Source: Patiria miniata (lineage: Eukaryota; Echinodermata; Asteroidea; Valvatida; Asterinidae). Taken from it: 64,000 bases of DNA. The position numbers were made by a program, and so were the translations under genes. Numbering within the stretch: the first letter of the stretch is position 1; each line of letters starts with the position of its first letter. Shown piece by piece: positions 42,978 through 56,500 of the stretch. The DNA lies in NCBI RefSeq assembly GCF_015706575.1, contig NW_024037059.1, positions 39,345,058 to 39,409,057 on the forward strand, written 5' to 3'. Below the pieces are notes generated by a model. It made no database searches. It saw only the letters and a program-made list of their open reading frames with translations, and was not told the DNA's origin.

Positions 42978-45900
42978 TCAAGTCGGCACCGGAGGAACAG
43001 CATTGGGGTCGACCCCACGACTGATAAATCGCAACCGTAGTTGCCATGCCGGCCGTAGACCCTTGATGACGCGATCCGTGTCTGCCTTGATGCCGTCACC
43101 GGCAAACATGTACTTGATGTGATAGCTGGCAGAGGATTAGTTAAAGAATCGTAACATAGTTTTAACACCGGTATTTTTTTTTAAGTTAAAATTTCTATAA
43201 TGATTCGTGTTCCTGGAAACCCCATAAGCTTACTGGACTCAATCCAAGTTAAAATTACCATTGATTTGTTTGAGCAAGTTTAATTCCAGGTGAATTTTGA
43301 ACGTTGAAAGTTCATTTCTTTATAAAAAAGATGATTTAAACCGTCTCTCTTGATACACAAAATGTTGGGAGCCAAAAAATTTGGTAAATAAATTCCAGCT
43401 CCTTTTGGACAAATTTTTGAATATCTTTTTTTCTCAAAAAGGATACAGAAAGTCACAGATGACGTCCATGTGAACAATCTGGCTGCAATGTTGATCCACG
43501 ACCAGCAGCATGTCATACAGGTTCTTGGTAATCTGTGAATAGGAAGAGTCAGGGAACCAGACCAAGATGGTGAAAAGTCTTGGGGAAAAAAACAACTCGG
43601 AGTAAATAAAAATGTGTATGCATGTCCATTTTCAAGAATGTCTCTCTATAGTTTGTCATAAATACATCCGATAGTTGTAAACAAGTCCATGAGGGCGTTG
43701 TTGCAATGGAATCTTATCAATATAAAACCTTTACACACCTCAAAAAGAAGCCGTGTTCTCTCCTCATGAAATCTCTGGAGGAATGGTCCCACCATATGAC
43801 AAACAAACAAATACTGCTCTTCGCTTTTCACCACCGGCTTGACCTGATCACGAATAAACCTGACAGGAAAAAAATGTCACAAAGTTTCATTGACTGAGCC
43901 AAAACTTTTCTCAAATTCTGAACAGTGTAATTCGTTTTGCTTTCCTCAGACTCCTTATCGTAGGAATATGTGTATGGCTCACCTCACTTTTTGGGGGATG
44001 AATGGCATTTTTATTTGGTGCATTTTAACATTTTACAAGTTACAGTCTTTTATTTTGTGAATATTAAAAAAACAGATGTATTCTCATTATTGCCCAGTCT
44101 ATGGAATATCCATGGAATATTGATATCTATGGATATCAGATGTTGAACCGGAGACAAAGAGGGCTCCATTGGACAACAGGTGATACTCAGACTAATTATT
44201 GCCTGCCGATAAATTGAAACAGTACAGAGCATCAGCCTTACTGTTGTAAGGGCGTGAGCTGGCCAATGTTGGAATGGTGCCAAACTGCATGCGTCATAGC
44301 CAGCACGTACGCGCACATCATCTCGGTGTGGGACGAGTGCGTGCCGCGGAAGTCAAATACGGCGAAGGCGTTACCCAGAATGCCAGCACCCGGCGTGACA
44401 CTCTTGCCTAGTAGAAGGTCGCTGTTGAGAACCTCCAAGATACGATCTTGGATGACATCACAGTAGCAAGACTTGATGAGGCAAAACAGACAAAAAGGAT
44501 TCAACATAATTATTTCAATTTTCATATTTACAATGCAGTTTTAAAACTTTGCTTAATTTAACCTAACCCTGCTCCCGGTATAGTGGAACGTCACTATACC
44601 GAACACCGCTATACTCAACATTCGGCGATACCGAACGTAATCCTTGGATCCCGATTTGTGTGTACAAGATATACCGAACATTGTTGCTGAAAAATGTCAA
44701 TAGAAGGGCGACAAGTGGCTATTATTTCCCCAAGTAATAGAAGGGGAAAGCCACCCATGGCTGTAGGTAGTAAGCTCAAACACTGTATAGTTACATAATT
44801 CAATAGTCGGCACGTGTTCAAAGTCGTCTATCAGTAACTACCGAGGCGTGCAGGGTGAAGGGTACTATTGATTGAAAAGTGAGTACCGGAGCACCAGCAG
44901 CTTAAAATTGCTATACCGAACGATCGCTATTATGAACAATTTCTGTGGATCCCGCGATGTTCGTTATAGCGGCGTTCCACTGTTTTTCATAAGAGCCTGC
45001 GGAATTCAACAATCTCCAACAGCAAGACGAAACAGCTGTTGTTCATTTCTCAGATCAACAAAAAGCCAGCAGAAGTAAACCTTTTGCTGGTAAGCTGGCA
45101 AAGGTTTCAAGTAGCATTCTGCAATGAACAATTTTCAAGCAACGTTGGAAGTCGAAGCAAAATGCCTGTGATATATTTGTGTCATGCTTAAAAGCACTTC
45201 ATTTTAATAAGTAATTGTTTAAAAAGAATTTACTCACAGGTAAAGATGTTAGTACCAGGGCTATGGTGTTGATCCATGACATAACATCATCCCTAGGAAG
45301 GATCGAGGGACTAGAAATTGGCAAGAAAACCAGGAAAAATGGTTTTAAGATACATATAGTCTGAAAATGACAAGATCAATTACTTATCAAATCTATATGT
45401 GTTATATTTATTCATGTTTTTCATAAATCGGCATTTTCAAAAACTGCAGATTATCGGAAGTAAAAGTTGCCTACTTTTTGAAGATGACTTCCAGCAATGC
45501 ATTCCCGACAAATTTCCCCTGGCCGGGCAACGCCATCAGTTCGACGCAGGTCACGTGAAGGGCGTGGGCGGCAAGGTTCGGGAACTCGTTGAAGCGCCAG
45601 TCCATGTTCTGGAACGGGGGCTGCGTCTTACCTGAGACTGGTACAAAGCACGTGAGTTAAGGAGCTTTGAAACAAAGTACAGTTAATTAGACCAGCTGAC
45701 CTTTTCTGCCTAGGGTAGCGTAGGGTCTCTACAACAAAGGTCTTGTGAAAATTGGGTATTTGGGGGTTATGAAGCTATGACCATTAACCCTAACCACCTT
45801 AACTCCATAAAAACCAGCCCCCACTTTGGTGGATTTTGGGGGACTTGGTCCAGAAGGCCTGGCGTGACTAAATATTGATGGAGTATGATGGACTTGGGCC

Positions 45901-48900
45901 TAATGGCTTGAAGCAGTGTTAGTGGTATCCGATTGATTTTTCCTAGCTTCCTGTACTGCTGTTGTGATAAAAGCCATGTGTAGCAAGTCCATGAATGTCA
46001 ACCAGTGCATCAGTGGTGGATTCCATTATGTCATGTACAGTTTTGTATTGGACGCACAGTGATTGATGGATTTTGATGGACTTGGTCCAGTTCCTAGTAA
46101 AAGACGCTAGGGAGTTGGAGTTAAAGAACTTTTTGTCCAACTTGATATGTTGATGGCATCCGTGGCGATTAAAAAAAATCCCTTGTCGTCTAGTATCACA
46201 GTGGCTGTCAGAAAGTTGGATTTTAAAAGGATATTGTCCACCAAACGGCCGATCAGCTTGCAGTAATAATCGTGGTCAGGCTCCCATGCCACTTCTTCGC
46301 CGGGCTTGTTGATGTACTCCAAGTACTGTGGAGTTAAGCACCTACATGGAGGACAAGAAACAGTCTCATGAATAATCTATCATTTCTAGACAACAGTGTC
46401 ATTAATATTCAATTCACAGACAGAGAGAATGAAAAACTGTTGCATGAATATTCAGTTATTATGTAAACAATGCTTGAAATTTAAGAAGAGAAGTGGTGTC
46501 AGCAACCGGGGAGAGAAAACAGCTCATGAATATTCAGTTATTCATATGCGTAATTGAAACATTAAACCGCAATGTGTGGGTTTTTGTTCATACCATCCAG
46601 CCGGTTTGACCGATTTCTGGGCCATGATGATCGCGCCGACGAGTTTGCGCTTTAGCTGAGGGCGGTCTCGCAACTTCTTCTCGTAGTAATGAAGGGTGTT
46701 GAAGAGGTATGTGACGGGGTGATCTACAAGAAGTAAACACAACAATAAGTAAGTGATGGCTGAAATTAATGCTACATGTTTGCAGTCTAAATTATACCGT
46801 ACCAGTGCTGTACCAAGCACGGATGTTGTCGAGTCTATCACAAGTCCTCCAGTCCCAATTCAACTCACAAGCTATTCAAATGAGTTTGACAAAGGCATTC
46901 CTTTGTTATTGTTCATCAAATGTTTCTTGTGAGTGGACTTGTGATTTACTTGTGACTGGACTTGTGGTGGTTTTGTGATGGACTCGACTACATCGCTGCT
47001 ACCAAGTAAGCTATCTAGCTCTGCGTTAGTGAGTTCTTAATTTGACAGTTGTATGTTTTATTTCATTAATTATTTACTCTATGAGCAACGTTCAAGACCT
47101 CCAAAATCATCATAAGTCGTCCAGCTTGAGGTCAGGAGACAGGCTACTTTAATGAGCTGCGATAAAGGCATTCCTACGTTCACTCTCCACTACGTATGGC
47201 CTTACTTCTGAGTTGACTTGTGCATATCTTGGATATTTCAGGATTAGGATAGTTCATTTGAATTGGTCAGATGTTTCTCACCGTGGAATTTGTAGAGTCC
47301 TCCCAAGTGGTCAAGGAGAACCTCCAAGGATTTGGAGGCAGGAGGCAGCTCAAGGAAACGATGGATGAGGATGTCAAACACCTAGAGAGGATGCACATAA
47401 ATGAAGATGGTTCCAAAATGCTTCGTACCTGTATGATTCATATTTCTGAAGCACACTTTTGGCAAAATCACAAGAAACTGGAGACAACTGGACTAAACTG
47501 GTTCTTACCGGTATGAAGCGGAGGCACACATTGCTGAAGTATACTGGCAGATTCTGGCATGGTGTGCTCATGGTTGCTCCTGTGAGTTCCAGCATGCCTT
47601 CGTAGTAATACATCTCTGGGTATTTCTATCGATCAAAATTAAAACAGCTGGATGCTATATGATTGTGAATACCGATAACTGAAATGCTTGCAACAAAAGA
47701 AACTGGCAACTTCCATCTGTGGGGTAAAAGTTGCAGTATGGTCTATGTGTTCACTTATCTGATTCTGACAAAGCCGCTGAAATAGTGTCAACGCACAGTG
47801 TGATGGACAGACAGACCAACAAACAGAACCCACCCTGTGGTAACTCATATGCTTGGTGTGCCAGTCCGACTGCAGCCAGTGCTCGGGGGAGTTTTCCTTG
47901 ACGAAGTCGTTGACTCGGTTCCGGAACTCGACGGGTTTGAGGAGAAGTAGCTGTATGATAAAGAAACAGACCTGTGCCTCGCTACCCTCGTGGTTTCGAA
48001 GCGCCTGGCAAAGAGGAAAGATAGAGATACTTGCATTATCTTGTTTTTTTCAAGAACAAATTCCAGATTGATTGGTCTGAATGCAGGTAAAGCTATGTGG
48101 ACAACATATGAGAACCTGTGAAGGCCGCGTGTGACGTGTGTGTGCATTACTTCAGGCACAAGCATGGCTGGGAAGTACGTACGTACGACCAATTTTCGAC
48201 GGACTGTGCACAAACTTGTATCATGTCTGGGTGACATGAATGCACATGGGTGTGGGTTTTCAGCCTCTTAAGTGTACTACTACTGCTAAAATGACAGTAG
48301 GATTTAGAGTGGGAAAGTAGCGTATCTTACCAAATTAAGTATGAGTCTATCCAGGCTGACGATGTTGAGTTTCCACACCATGTCGTTGAGAGTCTCGACA
48401 CACTGCAAACCAATCATAAAGTCAACTGAGTCATATCAACATGTCAACCAAGTACATCTCGCACCATACCTCTATCTCAGCATGCCGCTAAATGATTATC
48501 AACAAGTATGGGATTGCTCAACTAATGTTGCAAATCACCCTCTCCAAAGTTTGACATTTAGCAAGTCGGCTAAGTACGACTTACAGCTTACCTGTCAGTG
48601 TCTCAGCATGTTGCTCAACAATTATCAACAAGTCAGCGATGCATATCAACAAGTATGGGGTTGGTCAAACTAATGTTACATAATCATCCACTCAACAAAT
48701 TCAAGTCAACAAATTATCCACCGCATGTTTTAGACTATCTAAGCTGATGAGTAACTCTCAGCATCCACCCAGTCGGCGAGTTGCTTTCATCAACTGATCA
48801 AATGTGTGGATAAAACTTTATTACTCCACAGAAAGTGAACAGAGATCTTTTGTTATTTTTAAGGAAAGGAGGAACCTTATTTTCTTTGCTGACCTTGTTG

Positions 48901-50590
48901 ACGTGTTGACCACCGGCCGAGGTCGAGAACTCAAAGACCAGGAAATCAGCGAAGGTTCTGATGTGACTGGACAGCGCCCTCGGGCCGATGCGCTCAATGA
49001 CCTTGACGGCCACTGGATTGATGTGGTTGGGCTCGTTCTCAAGAAGCATCTTCCATATCAGGCTGATGAAACGGGGACAAGTCAGAGAAATCCAAAATGA
49101 GCACATCCCTAATTCATTTCTACAATGACACAATCAGCACGTGGCTGGGGAGTCAGTGTGGCTCAGTTGTTCTTTCCACACCTTCCACTTCCATGGCCCG
49201 GGTTCGATTTCCCTCCTAGTCCACATGTGGAATGGGTTTTCAGTCCCTACCTGATTCCGTGGGTTTCCCCAGAGTATTGTTTCAGAGTTTTCCTCCCACC
49301 TCCCAGAGCTTTTATGGCAGTATTCAGACTAATCTTAGACAATCTAAGCTTAACTTTTAAGTTTTAAAACTGATAACATTTTGAGTTTTCCGTCTTACCA
49401 CAGAAACAGATGCTGGTTGCCCTGGCTAGCCCCTCTAGCCGGCCCGCCAGGCTGCGTCCCCTGGACAGCAAAGCGATTCAAGATCTCCGCTTCGTTGGTC
49501 ATGGCTAAAGAAAAAAACACCACAAAAGGAAAGGAATACAAACAGTCAGTTACAAAACAACTCTGAGTTGTGTTTTAGCAGATACACGGAAACCAGATAC
49601 TTAAAAAGGCCTTTTCGACTCTCAGAAGTTGAAAACTTGTTTCTCTGAGGCAAAAGTTTCATCAGAAGGAAATGTCAGTTGCTCAATTTAGACTTGTGAA
49701 GATCACCTTTCCATTTGCGATGCTCGTCCTCCACCGTCTTCTTGAGCAGGGATCGGTCCTCCTGAGGGGCTGGGTGGGCCTCAAAGAACTCCTGCAAGGC
49801 GGTGGGGAAACACTTGAGGGTGTGGGAGGCCCAGTTGTGAGGCGTGTTGGTAAACAGGGTGGTGAGGATGTCCTTACACCAGGAACCGGACAAAGTCTCA
49901 GAACCTTCAGGTAGAAAAAAATAACATGGACAAACGATTAAGCAAAAGGGACGACACGGTCAGATTTCTTGCCGATATGGCTTCTACTTTCTACAGGAGA
50001 TTCTCAACACACAGTGAAGCAGTCTTACAAGGAACAAGAGTGAAGCTTACAGATACATGGATTTAATTTATCTTCAAGTTTCTTTGCTCCTGCCAAGATC
50101 TTGCATCCCCCATCTTATAATTTATCAAAGTTCAAGTGAAACATCAACAGATTCCTTTCTGTCTTTAACTTGCTTCTTTAGTTCTTGTCTGTGGTCACTA
50201 CCTTGACTGGCCATTAGCCATGTAATTAGCGATGCCCTTGAAAAACTAGATATGAAGCCAATCCGCAAAGAATCCATCTTTCGTCCATTTACTGATTCCC
50301 TTCTACAGTTTTAAGCATTCTCCCGTTGACTGTTAGAGCAAACTAGGCGAAATGTCAAGATGAATCTCTGGTTCTTTATACTCTCCACGATGCAATACCT
50401 GAAACTACATTTCGTCTCGCGCTTACCGGTAACGTGCATGGCTCTGGCCAACGTCAGCACCAGGGCTCGATTTAGTTCCTCCGAGTCGGCAGACAAGAGA
50501 TTGTTGGGCTCGGTCAGGAAGCGGGAGAGTTGAGGCTGGACGTCGGCGCTGCCTAGACCGGTGATGATTCGCAGAGCTGTGCTCTCGATA
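42978..50590 (-). CDS. MED23: MED23 exons 16-31 (C-terminal half)
   Basis: Exon map: 50427-50590, 49707-49904, 49399-49504, 48894-49062, 48331-48402, 47834-48004, 47509-47625, 47282-47381, 46594-46723, exon 25 ending at 46341 on the right with an uncertain left end (about 46142-46230), 45475-45631, 45238-45310, 44242-44471, 43739-43859, 43447-43532, 42978-43125. The stop is TGA at 42978-42980. Exon 25 must end in phase 1 to meet exon 26. The homologous boundary, just after LIGRLVDN, offers no suitable GT; the first in-frame phase 1 option is a weak donor near 46142 that would add roughly 25-30 residues not found in human MED23. Confidence 0.88.
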
Positions 50591-53500
50591 CTACAAGGAG
50601 AAGAGGTCATCAAACAGTACGAACTCCAAAATTTGTGACATCTCCTTACTTGGGACAAAATGTCTGAAACTTAGCCTGTGCAAGCAAACTGACTTTGACT
50701 TTTGGCCCTTTACATTTTGTAACTGATTTCTGATTGGTCAAGGAGATCTTGATGATTGACCTTTGACCCTTACCATTGATACAGCTGATTCTGATTGGCC
50801 AGCGGGATCTTGCTGAGCGAGTGCAGGTTGCACAGCAGCTGCACGATGTACTGCGGCTGAATGTGCTGCAGTCTGAAGCTGAACAACTCCAGCAGCGTGT
50901 GTAGCATCCCCCAGGCACTGGCCTCGCACACCGTTGGCAAAACCTTGGCTGATTTTTTAGATAAAAGTTTCAAGAAATAAGTTTTCAATGACAGATATTT
51001 ACTGGCTGACATGTTTACATGTATGGAAACTATGTGGTGTGCATTAGAAGATGAAATAGGTCCAATAAACTAAGGCTCGAAAATTAAGCGAGTTGGAGGG
51101 TGCATCAGCTGGTAGTGAACTCATTTGCTTATCTCAAGATTGCAGTCGTTATCATGTCACGTGTTAGAGTTTATCAGCCAACCCTTAGAAGACTGTAGCA
51201 GATATTGGCGGTTTACACATGAGGTACCTGCAAACCTGTGGATAAGTTTTTGGACATGTGGATCGTCCACTGGTAACTTATCCCATTTGATATTCAATCA
51301 ACTCTGCAACATGACTCAGAAGCTCGTCTTTGCCACGTTGATATTTTGGACGTTTTATTTTCATAAAGGATGATGAGTAGGCCTTTAAACCTTGCTTGAG
51401 ATGGTTTGCAGATTTTTCTGATGGTACTCTTAGAACAGCATCAATCTTGGGAGACACGACAGACTTAGCAGAAAGGTGCTGAGGTATGGGTTTAAAGAGA
51501 ACCGTGGCTTACTGATAAATCCTTTGATTCCGAGCGACTCGATCTCCATGTAGACCAGCAGTCGACTGTAGGTCTCCACCAGGGCTGGAGATAAGGCCAT
51601 GGAGGACTGCTTGTGGTGGATGGCCGGGATGATGTTCTTGCCAACTATGTGGTGTATTAAACTGTGGACGAAAACGAGATGTGTTCAGATTTACAAGGAA
51701 AGTAAATGTAACTGTCAAACCGTAAAAAACTGGACAGTCAGATTTGGCGTCTAAACAACTGTGTATAACTAGGCCTTAGTGGTACAATTGTAAATCAAAT
51801 CTTTAAAGATGCATTTCGCTCATGCACTACTGCTATTCGGATCGTAAGTTCAACGTCATTTCAGCTTAAACCACGCCAACTGCACACGGAGTAGCACTGG
51901 AACCATTCAAACCGGTTCCAAAGTTGCGTGTTTAGCCAATGGGTGCTAGCGATCAGTGGTGTGTGCGGGTGTATGACGCCGTCGCATACGAACTGGATTA
52001 GTTTATGCACCTTTATGTGAAAAATTATTGCTGTACTCTATGCCCATGTCCACATACAAAATGCCAACACAAAATATATCCTTCACTGATTTTGTGAGTC
52101 CTCTATACTGTGCCATCTACACATCAAACTCTGAATGAAGACTGTCACCCTACCTCATCTTAGCGTGCACAGTGAGAGAATCCAGCAGACTCATGGAGAG
52201 TGGGGCCGTGGGACCAGACGCCACACACATACTGGGGCCAGGCATGGGGACGGAGGTCTGACCCGAGCTGTAGATGCTGTCCACCAGGACACCCATGGGC
52301 CACGAGAACATGTCCGTACTTGTGCTGTCTGTGAACGTAAAACAGGAAGACATTGTTTCACAGCAGCTCCTAATGCAAGATGTATGGACTCTGTGTATGA
52401 ACAATACATTGTGACCTCACTACCACAAGTGAGAGCTCTATGGGCTCCGTGCGCCAACTAGAGAGGGCGCTTTTTAGCACTTTCGAGAGCATGTCAACAA
52501 CACACTGTGTGCGCGTAATGGTTTGTGCGTGTATAACGTGAAGTATGCACGACTAATATTATTCCAAAATGTGCACAAAGCCATAGCATCTTTGCGTGAA
52601 CATCAGGCATTGTCGTCAATGAGTTCAAATGTCTCTTCCAGTGGTCTCCTCCAACTCTCCTTTTCTTACCGTTGAGGGGGTACTTGTAAACGGAGCCAAT
52701 AGGGGGACACACTGCATGCACTGGTTCGGGCATGTATGGAACGAAGTATGCCAGTCCAATTTTATTTTGAATGTGCACAAATCCGTGTCGCCTTTGCATG
52801 AGCATCAGGCATACAGCAGGAATGCATTGAAGCGTCGCCTTTGCATGAGCATCACGCATACAGCAGGAATGCATTGAAGCGTTGCCTTTGCATGAGCATC
52901 AGGCATACAGCAGGAATGCATTGAAGCGTCGCCTTTGCATGAGCATCAGGCATACAGCAGGAATGCATTGAAGCGTTGCCTTTGCATGAGCATCAGGCAT
53001 ACAGCAGGAATGCATTGAAGCGTCGCCTTTGCATGAGCATCAGGCATACAGCAGGAATGCATTGAAGCGTCCCTCCAAACTCTCTCTTTGTCGCCGTTGA
53101 GGGGGTAATTGTGTAGGAGTCCATACCAGGGGTGTGAAATCTCAGCTTTAAAGCCGATTTCAGCTTTTTTTGTTTTGGATTTCAGCTTTTTCCCTCACTT
53201 ACTGTGTACAAAAGTATAGGAGATTTCCAAAGTTCAGCTTTTTTACACCTTTTTCAGCTATTTTTATCAGTGGTCACTCACACCCCTGCCATACGATGAA
53301 GCTCTGTCACATTTTTCTCAAGAACCTGATCATGAGAAGAAGTGGGTTTGTGTTACTTACAAGCATTGCACAGCATGGCTATCCTGTAGTCCGTCAGCGG
53401 AAGATTTGAACAGTTGTAGCTCTGCTGAAGAAACCTAGAAAATACACAGAACATTAGAGGTATGATAAAAGGATGACACCAGAGCTAAATTTGTAATGGT

Positions 53501-56500
53501 CAGGACGTGTGCACTAGCAAGCCGAATGTCTAGGGTTCCGATCCAACCCATAATGCCAGTACTTACTCCAGGTGAAGCTTGAGTGAGGGCGGGGCCGGTC
53601 TCTGTAATGACACTTTGTCGCTCTGTGCTTTACGGCTGAGATGGATCCAGATACATGCCATTGCAAGGCGGTGGGTGCACTGGGGATGGCTGACGTCCGG
53701 TACGGGAAGCGGCTGCAGGGAGGAGACGAAAAGAAATTTAGACCATGTGACATTTTAATGTGGGCTGATTAACATGCAAACGATGCTTAAATGTTTGGGT
53801 TGCCCTGCGATTGCCTGTCGGCACGACGTCACAGGGCAAGTGGTCCATAAAGCCACTTGCCTGATCGTGCAGGACACAAGAGTCTCAGAGGCAGGGATTC
53901 TGTCAATCTAATATTGACAATCCCAACCCCTAGGGTAAGGTAGCCCGGGGAAGAGAGTGGGATTGGAACCACCAGGTGCATATTTACGTCAGGTGTATTT
54001 GAAAGGTGCATGTCACAAAATTTAGGTTAACAGAACTCTGTACCTCTTTTTCAGGGAAGAAGATGTCAAACAGCTTCAGGATTGGGAAGAAGTCACTGAG
54101 CGGGTTCTTCTTGATGCTGCCAGAGATGTACTGCAGCAACACCCAGCTCAGATGGTCACGGCCCTTGGTCAGGCTGCGATTACTCAGCTGGAAAACAAGG
54201 AAATGTGAAAGGATATTTAAGGAAATACTGTAATATCGAATATCCTACCAGATGGGATACTAATACAATAGCAATTTGGAGGATTATCAACAAATACTCT
54301 GAAGTTTTCCAACCTCTCAAATGATGCCTCTGAGCAAATGTTTTCACCTTTTTGTTGAGGGACATGACCATATGCGGGAAGCTGGCAAAGTTGAAGAGGA
54401 CAAAGAAGATGAGTTGGCTGGACAGGTGTTGCCAGAGGGCGTCGGTGGGGCTACCAAGCTCAAACGTCCCATCAGTCTGCTCCGTCCTCTCCATGGCAAC
54501 CACGACAAGGTCCACAAGCATCTCCTCCAAGACTAAACATCGCTGCTTATGCTGTCATAAAAAAAAGAAAACTTTCACAATGAGTGAGCTTTACTCCGTG
54601 ACGGAAGAGAGGATAACGTTTGTGGAACAGCTCACAAGTGATACATATTCAGTACCAATGTGTGCGCGTACTGTTGATAATATTTATAATAATAATAATA
54701 ATTAGGGGGCTAATCATCCTTACTCGCAGCTGAGAAGCTGAATTGCGAAGGACGCGGCTACAACACAGTTGAGCAAAAGGTATGTAAAGGCAACATTGGG
54801 CTGCCACCATATGACCCATCTGTGACCACGGAGCACAGCCAGAGATTGAAAAGTGTTTGATTTTTGCGGAGGGAGGAAAACCGGAGAGCCCGGAGAAAAA
54901 CCCTCGTGGCACAGGAGAGAACCAACGCACAACTCTACTCACATATGGTCTGAGCCGGGAATCGAACCCCGGGCCACAGTAGTGAGAGGCAAGAGCTTTA
55001 CAAGTCAGGAGTACACACGACTTATTTTATTTTGATTGTTCACAAGCCCTCAGCGTCTTCCTGCTTCCTGCAAAAACCGTACCTGAATGTTGAGTCCCAG
55101 TATGGTCCGCACCATGTCCCGCGAGTAGGGCTGCTCTAGGACATATCGTAGCAAGTTGGTCTGGCGTTGCGTCTGCTCCTGTGTAAAGAGAAAAAACAAA
55201 GATCATTGGATTAAACAGTTTATGGATTGACCTTGAGTCCCGTTACATAAATTATAACATCACAGATTTTATATGACATTTCACTATAGTCTGGTACCTT
55301 GTCATAGGGTAGAAGTCCCTTCAAAGGAAATGTGAGGGAGACAGGGTCCAGTTTCCAGGAGTTGTGGGTTGCGTTGAAGTGACCTACGACGGGAAGCAGG
55401 CTTGGTCGCCCCGTGATGGATACCATGCGAGCTGTGGGCCGGAATGTGTCGATGAAGTTGGTCACCAGCTGTCCCACCGCCTGATCAAATAGAAAACAGA
55501 AAAGGAAACTGACTGAAGCTCGTCTTGACAGATAGAACGTTCTGAAAGCCAAGTCTGAGAAGTTGGAATGCTCAGAAATTGACACTGGATATTCCACCTG
55601 TTCCATGTAGAAATGCAGGCTGTTCTATAGGCTGGCTGGAAACAACAGGTGTTTTCACATGGGGTCATTTGCATAATTGATTGTGTAACTAACTCTGGGC
55701 CATTACTTGTTCCCACCGAGAATGTGTTGTGTTCCCAATGAAGTAATCATGGCGGAACAAGATTGCTTCCAGATTTCAGATCTTCTTTAACCCTAACCCT
55801 GCCAGACGCAAAACAGTGCATCAGGTGGAAAAGTCTGGTGCACTTTGATGCGTTCAGCTGCCAACACCAGTGCATAAACGGCCGCTTCTGAAACAATGAG
55901 AGCTAATTCCATTGAACAATGCCTCAGTTGTATCCTGCTGCATTCGGTGACCACAGACTCTGAGGCAGTTTGGCCTTGAGACTTTTGACCTGATGGAGCT
56001 TGCTACAATGGGCAGGCTTGTCATTTAGACAAGTGTTGCATGTTGCTACAGTTGGCAGGGTTTCTTGACAAAATACCCTGGAGGGGTTGGGTAAAAAAGG
56101 CCACACAGCACCTTCGAACCTGAACATCAAGGTTTAATGGCTGGTGATCATAAGTAACAGCAGCAGTTCTTCAACTAATCGATGCCCAAAAAGAGTTCTA
56201 GGGTGCAATTTACCCAGTGAGTGTTTGGCTTGTCGTCAGGAAACAGCTTCTTGAGCTCGTTGACAGCGAAGTAGCTGGGCAAGAGGCAGGCATTTCTGTC
56301 CAGGATCTTGGCGAGGACCTTGACTGCCACATCCAGCTGCTTGCTGGCCGAGACGTTGACGGAGATCGGGATGAGCTCAATCTTCTCCAGGATGACCTTG
56401 AGAAGGTCCCGACATCCCTGTAAATAATCCCAAGAAAAAGTTGTTGACCTATTAGTACCTGCAATACATTGTATTACACTGTATTCATTCCATGATGAAC

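Noticed and set aside
52784..53070. CRISPR-like array
   Set aside because: The units are contiguous tandem copies without distinct spacers, in an animal intron; it is a minisatellite.
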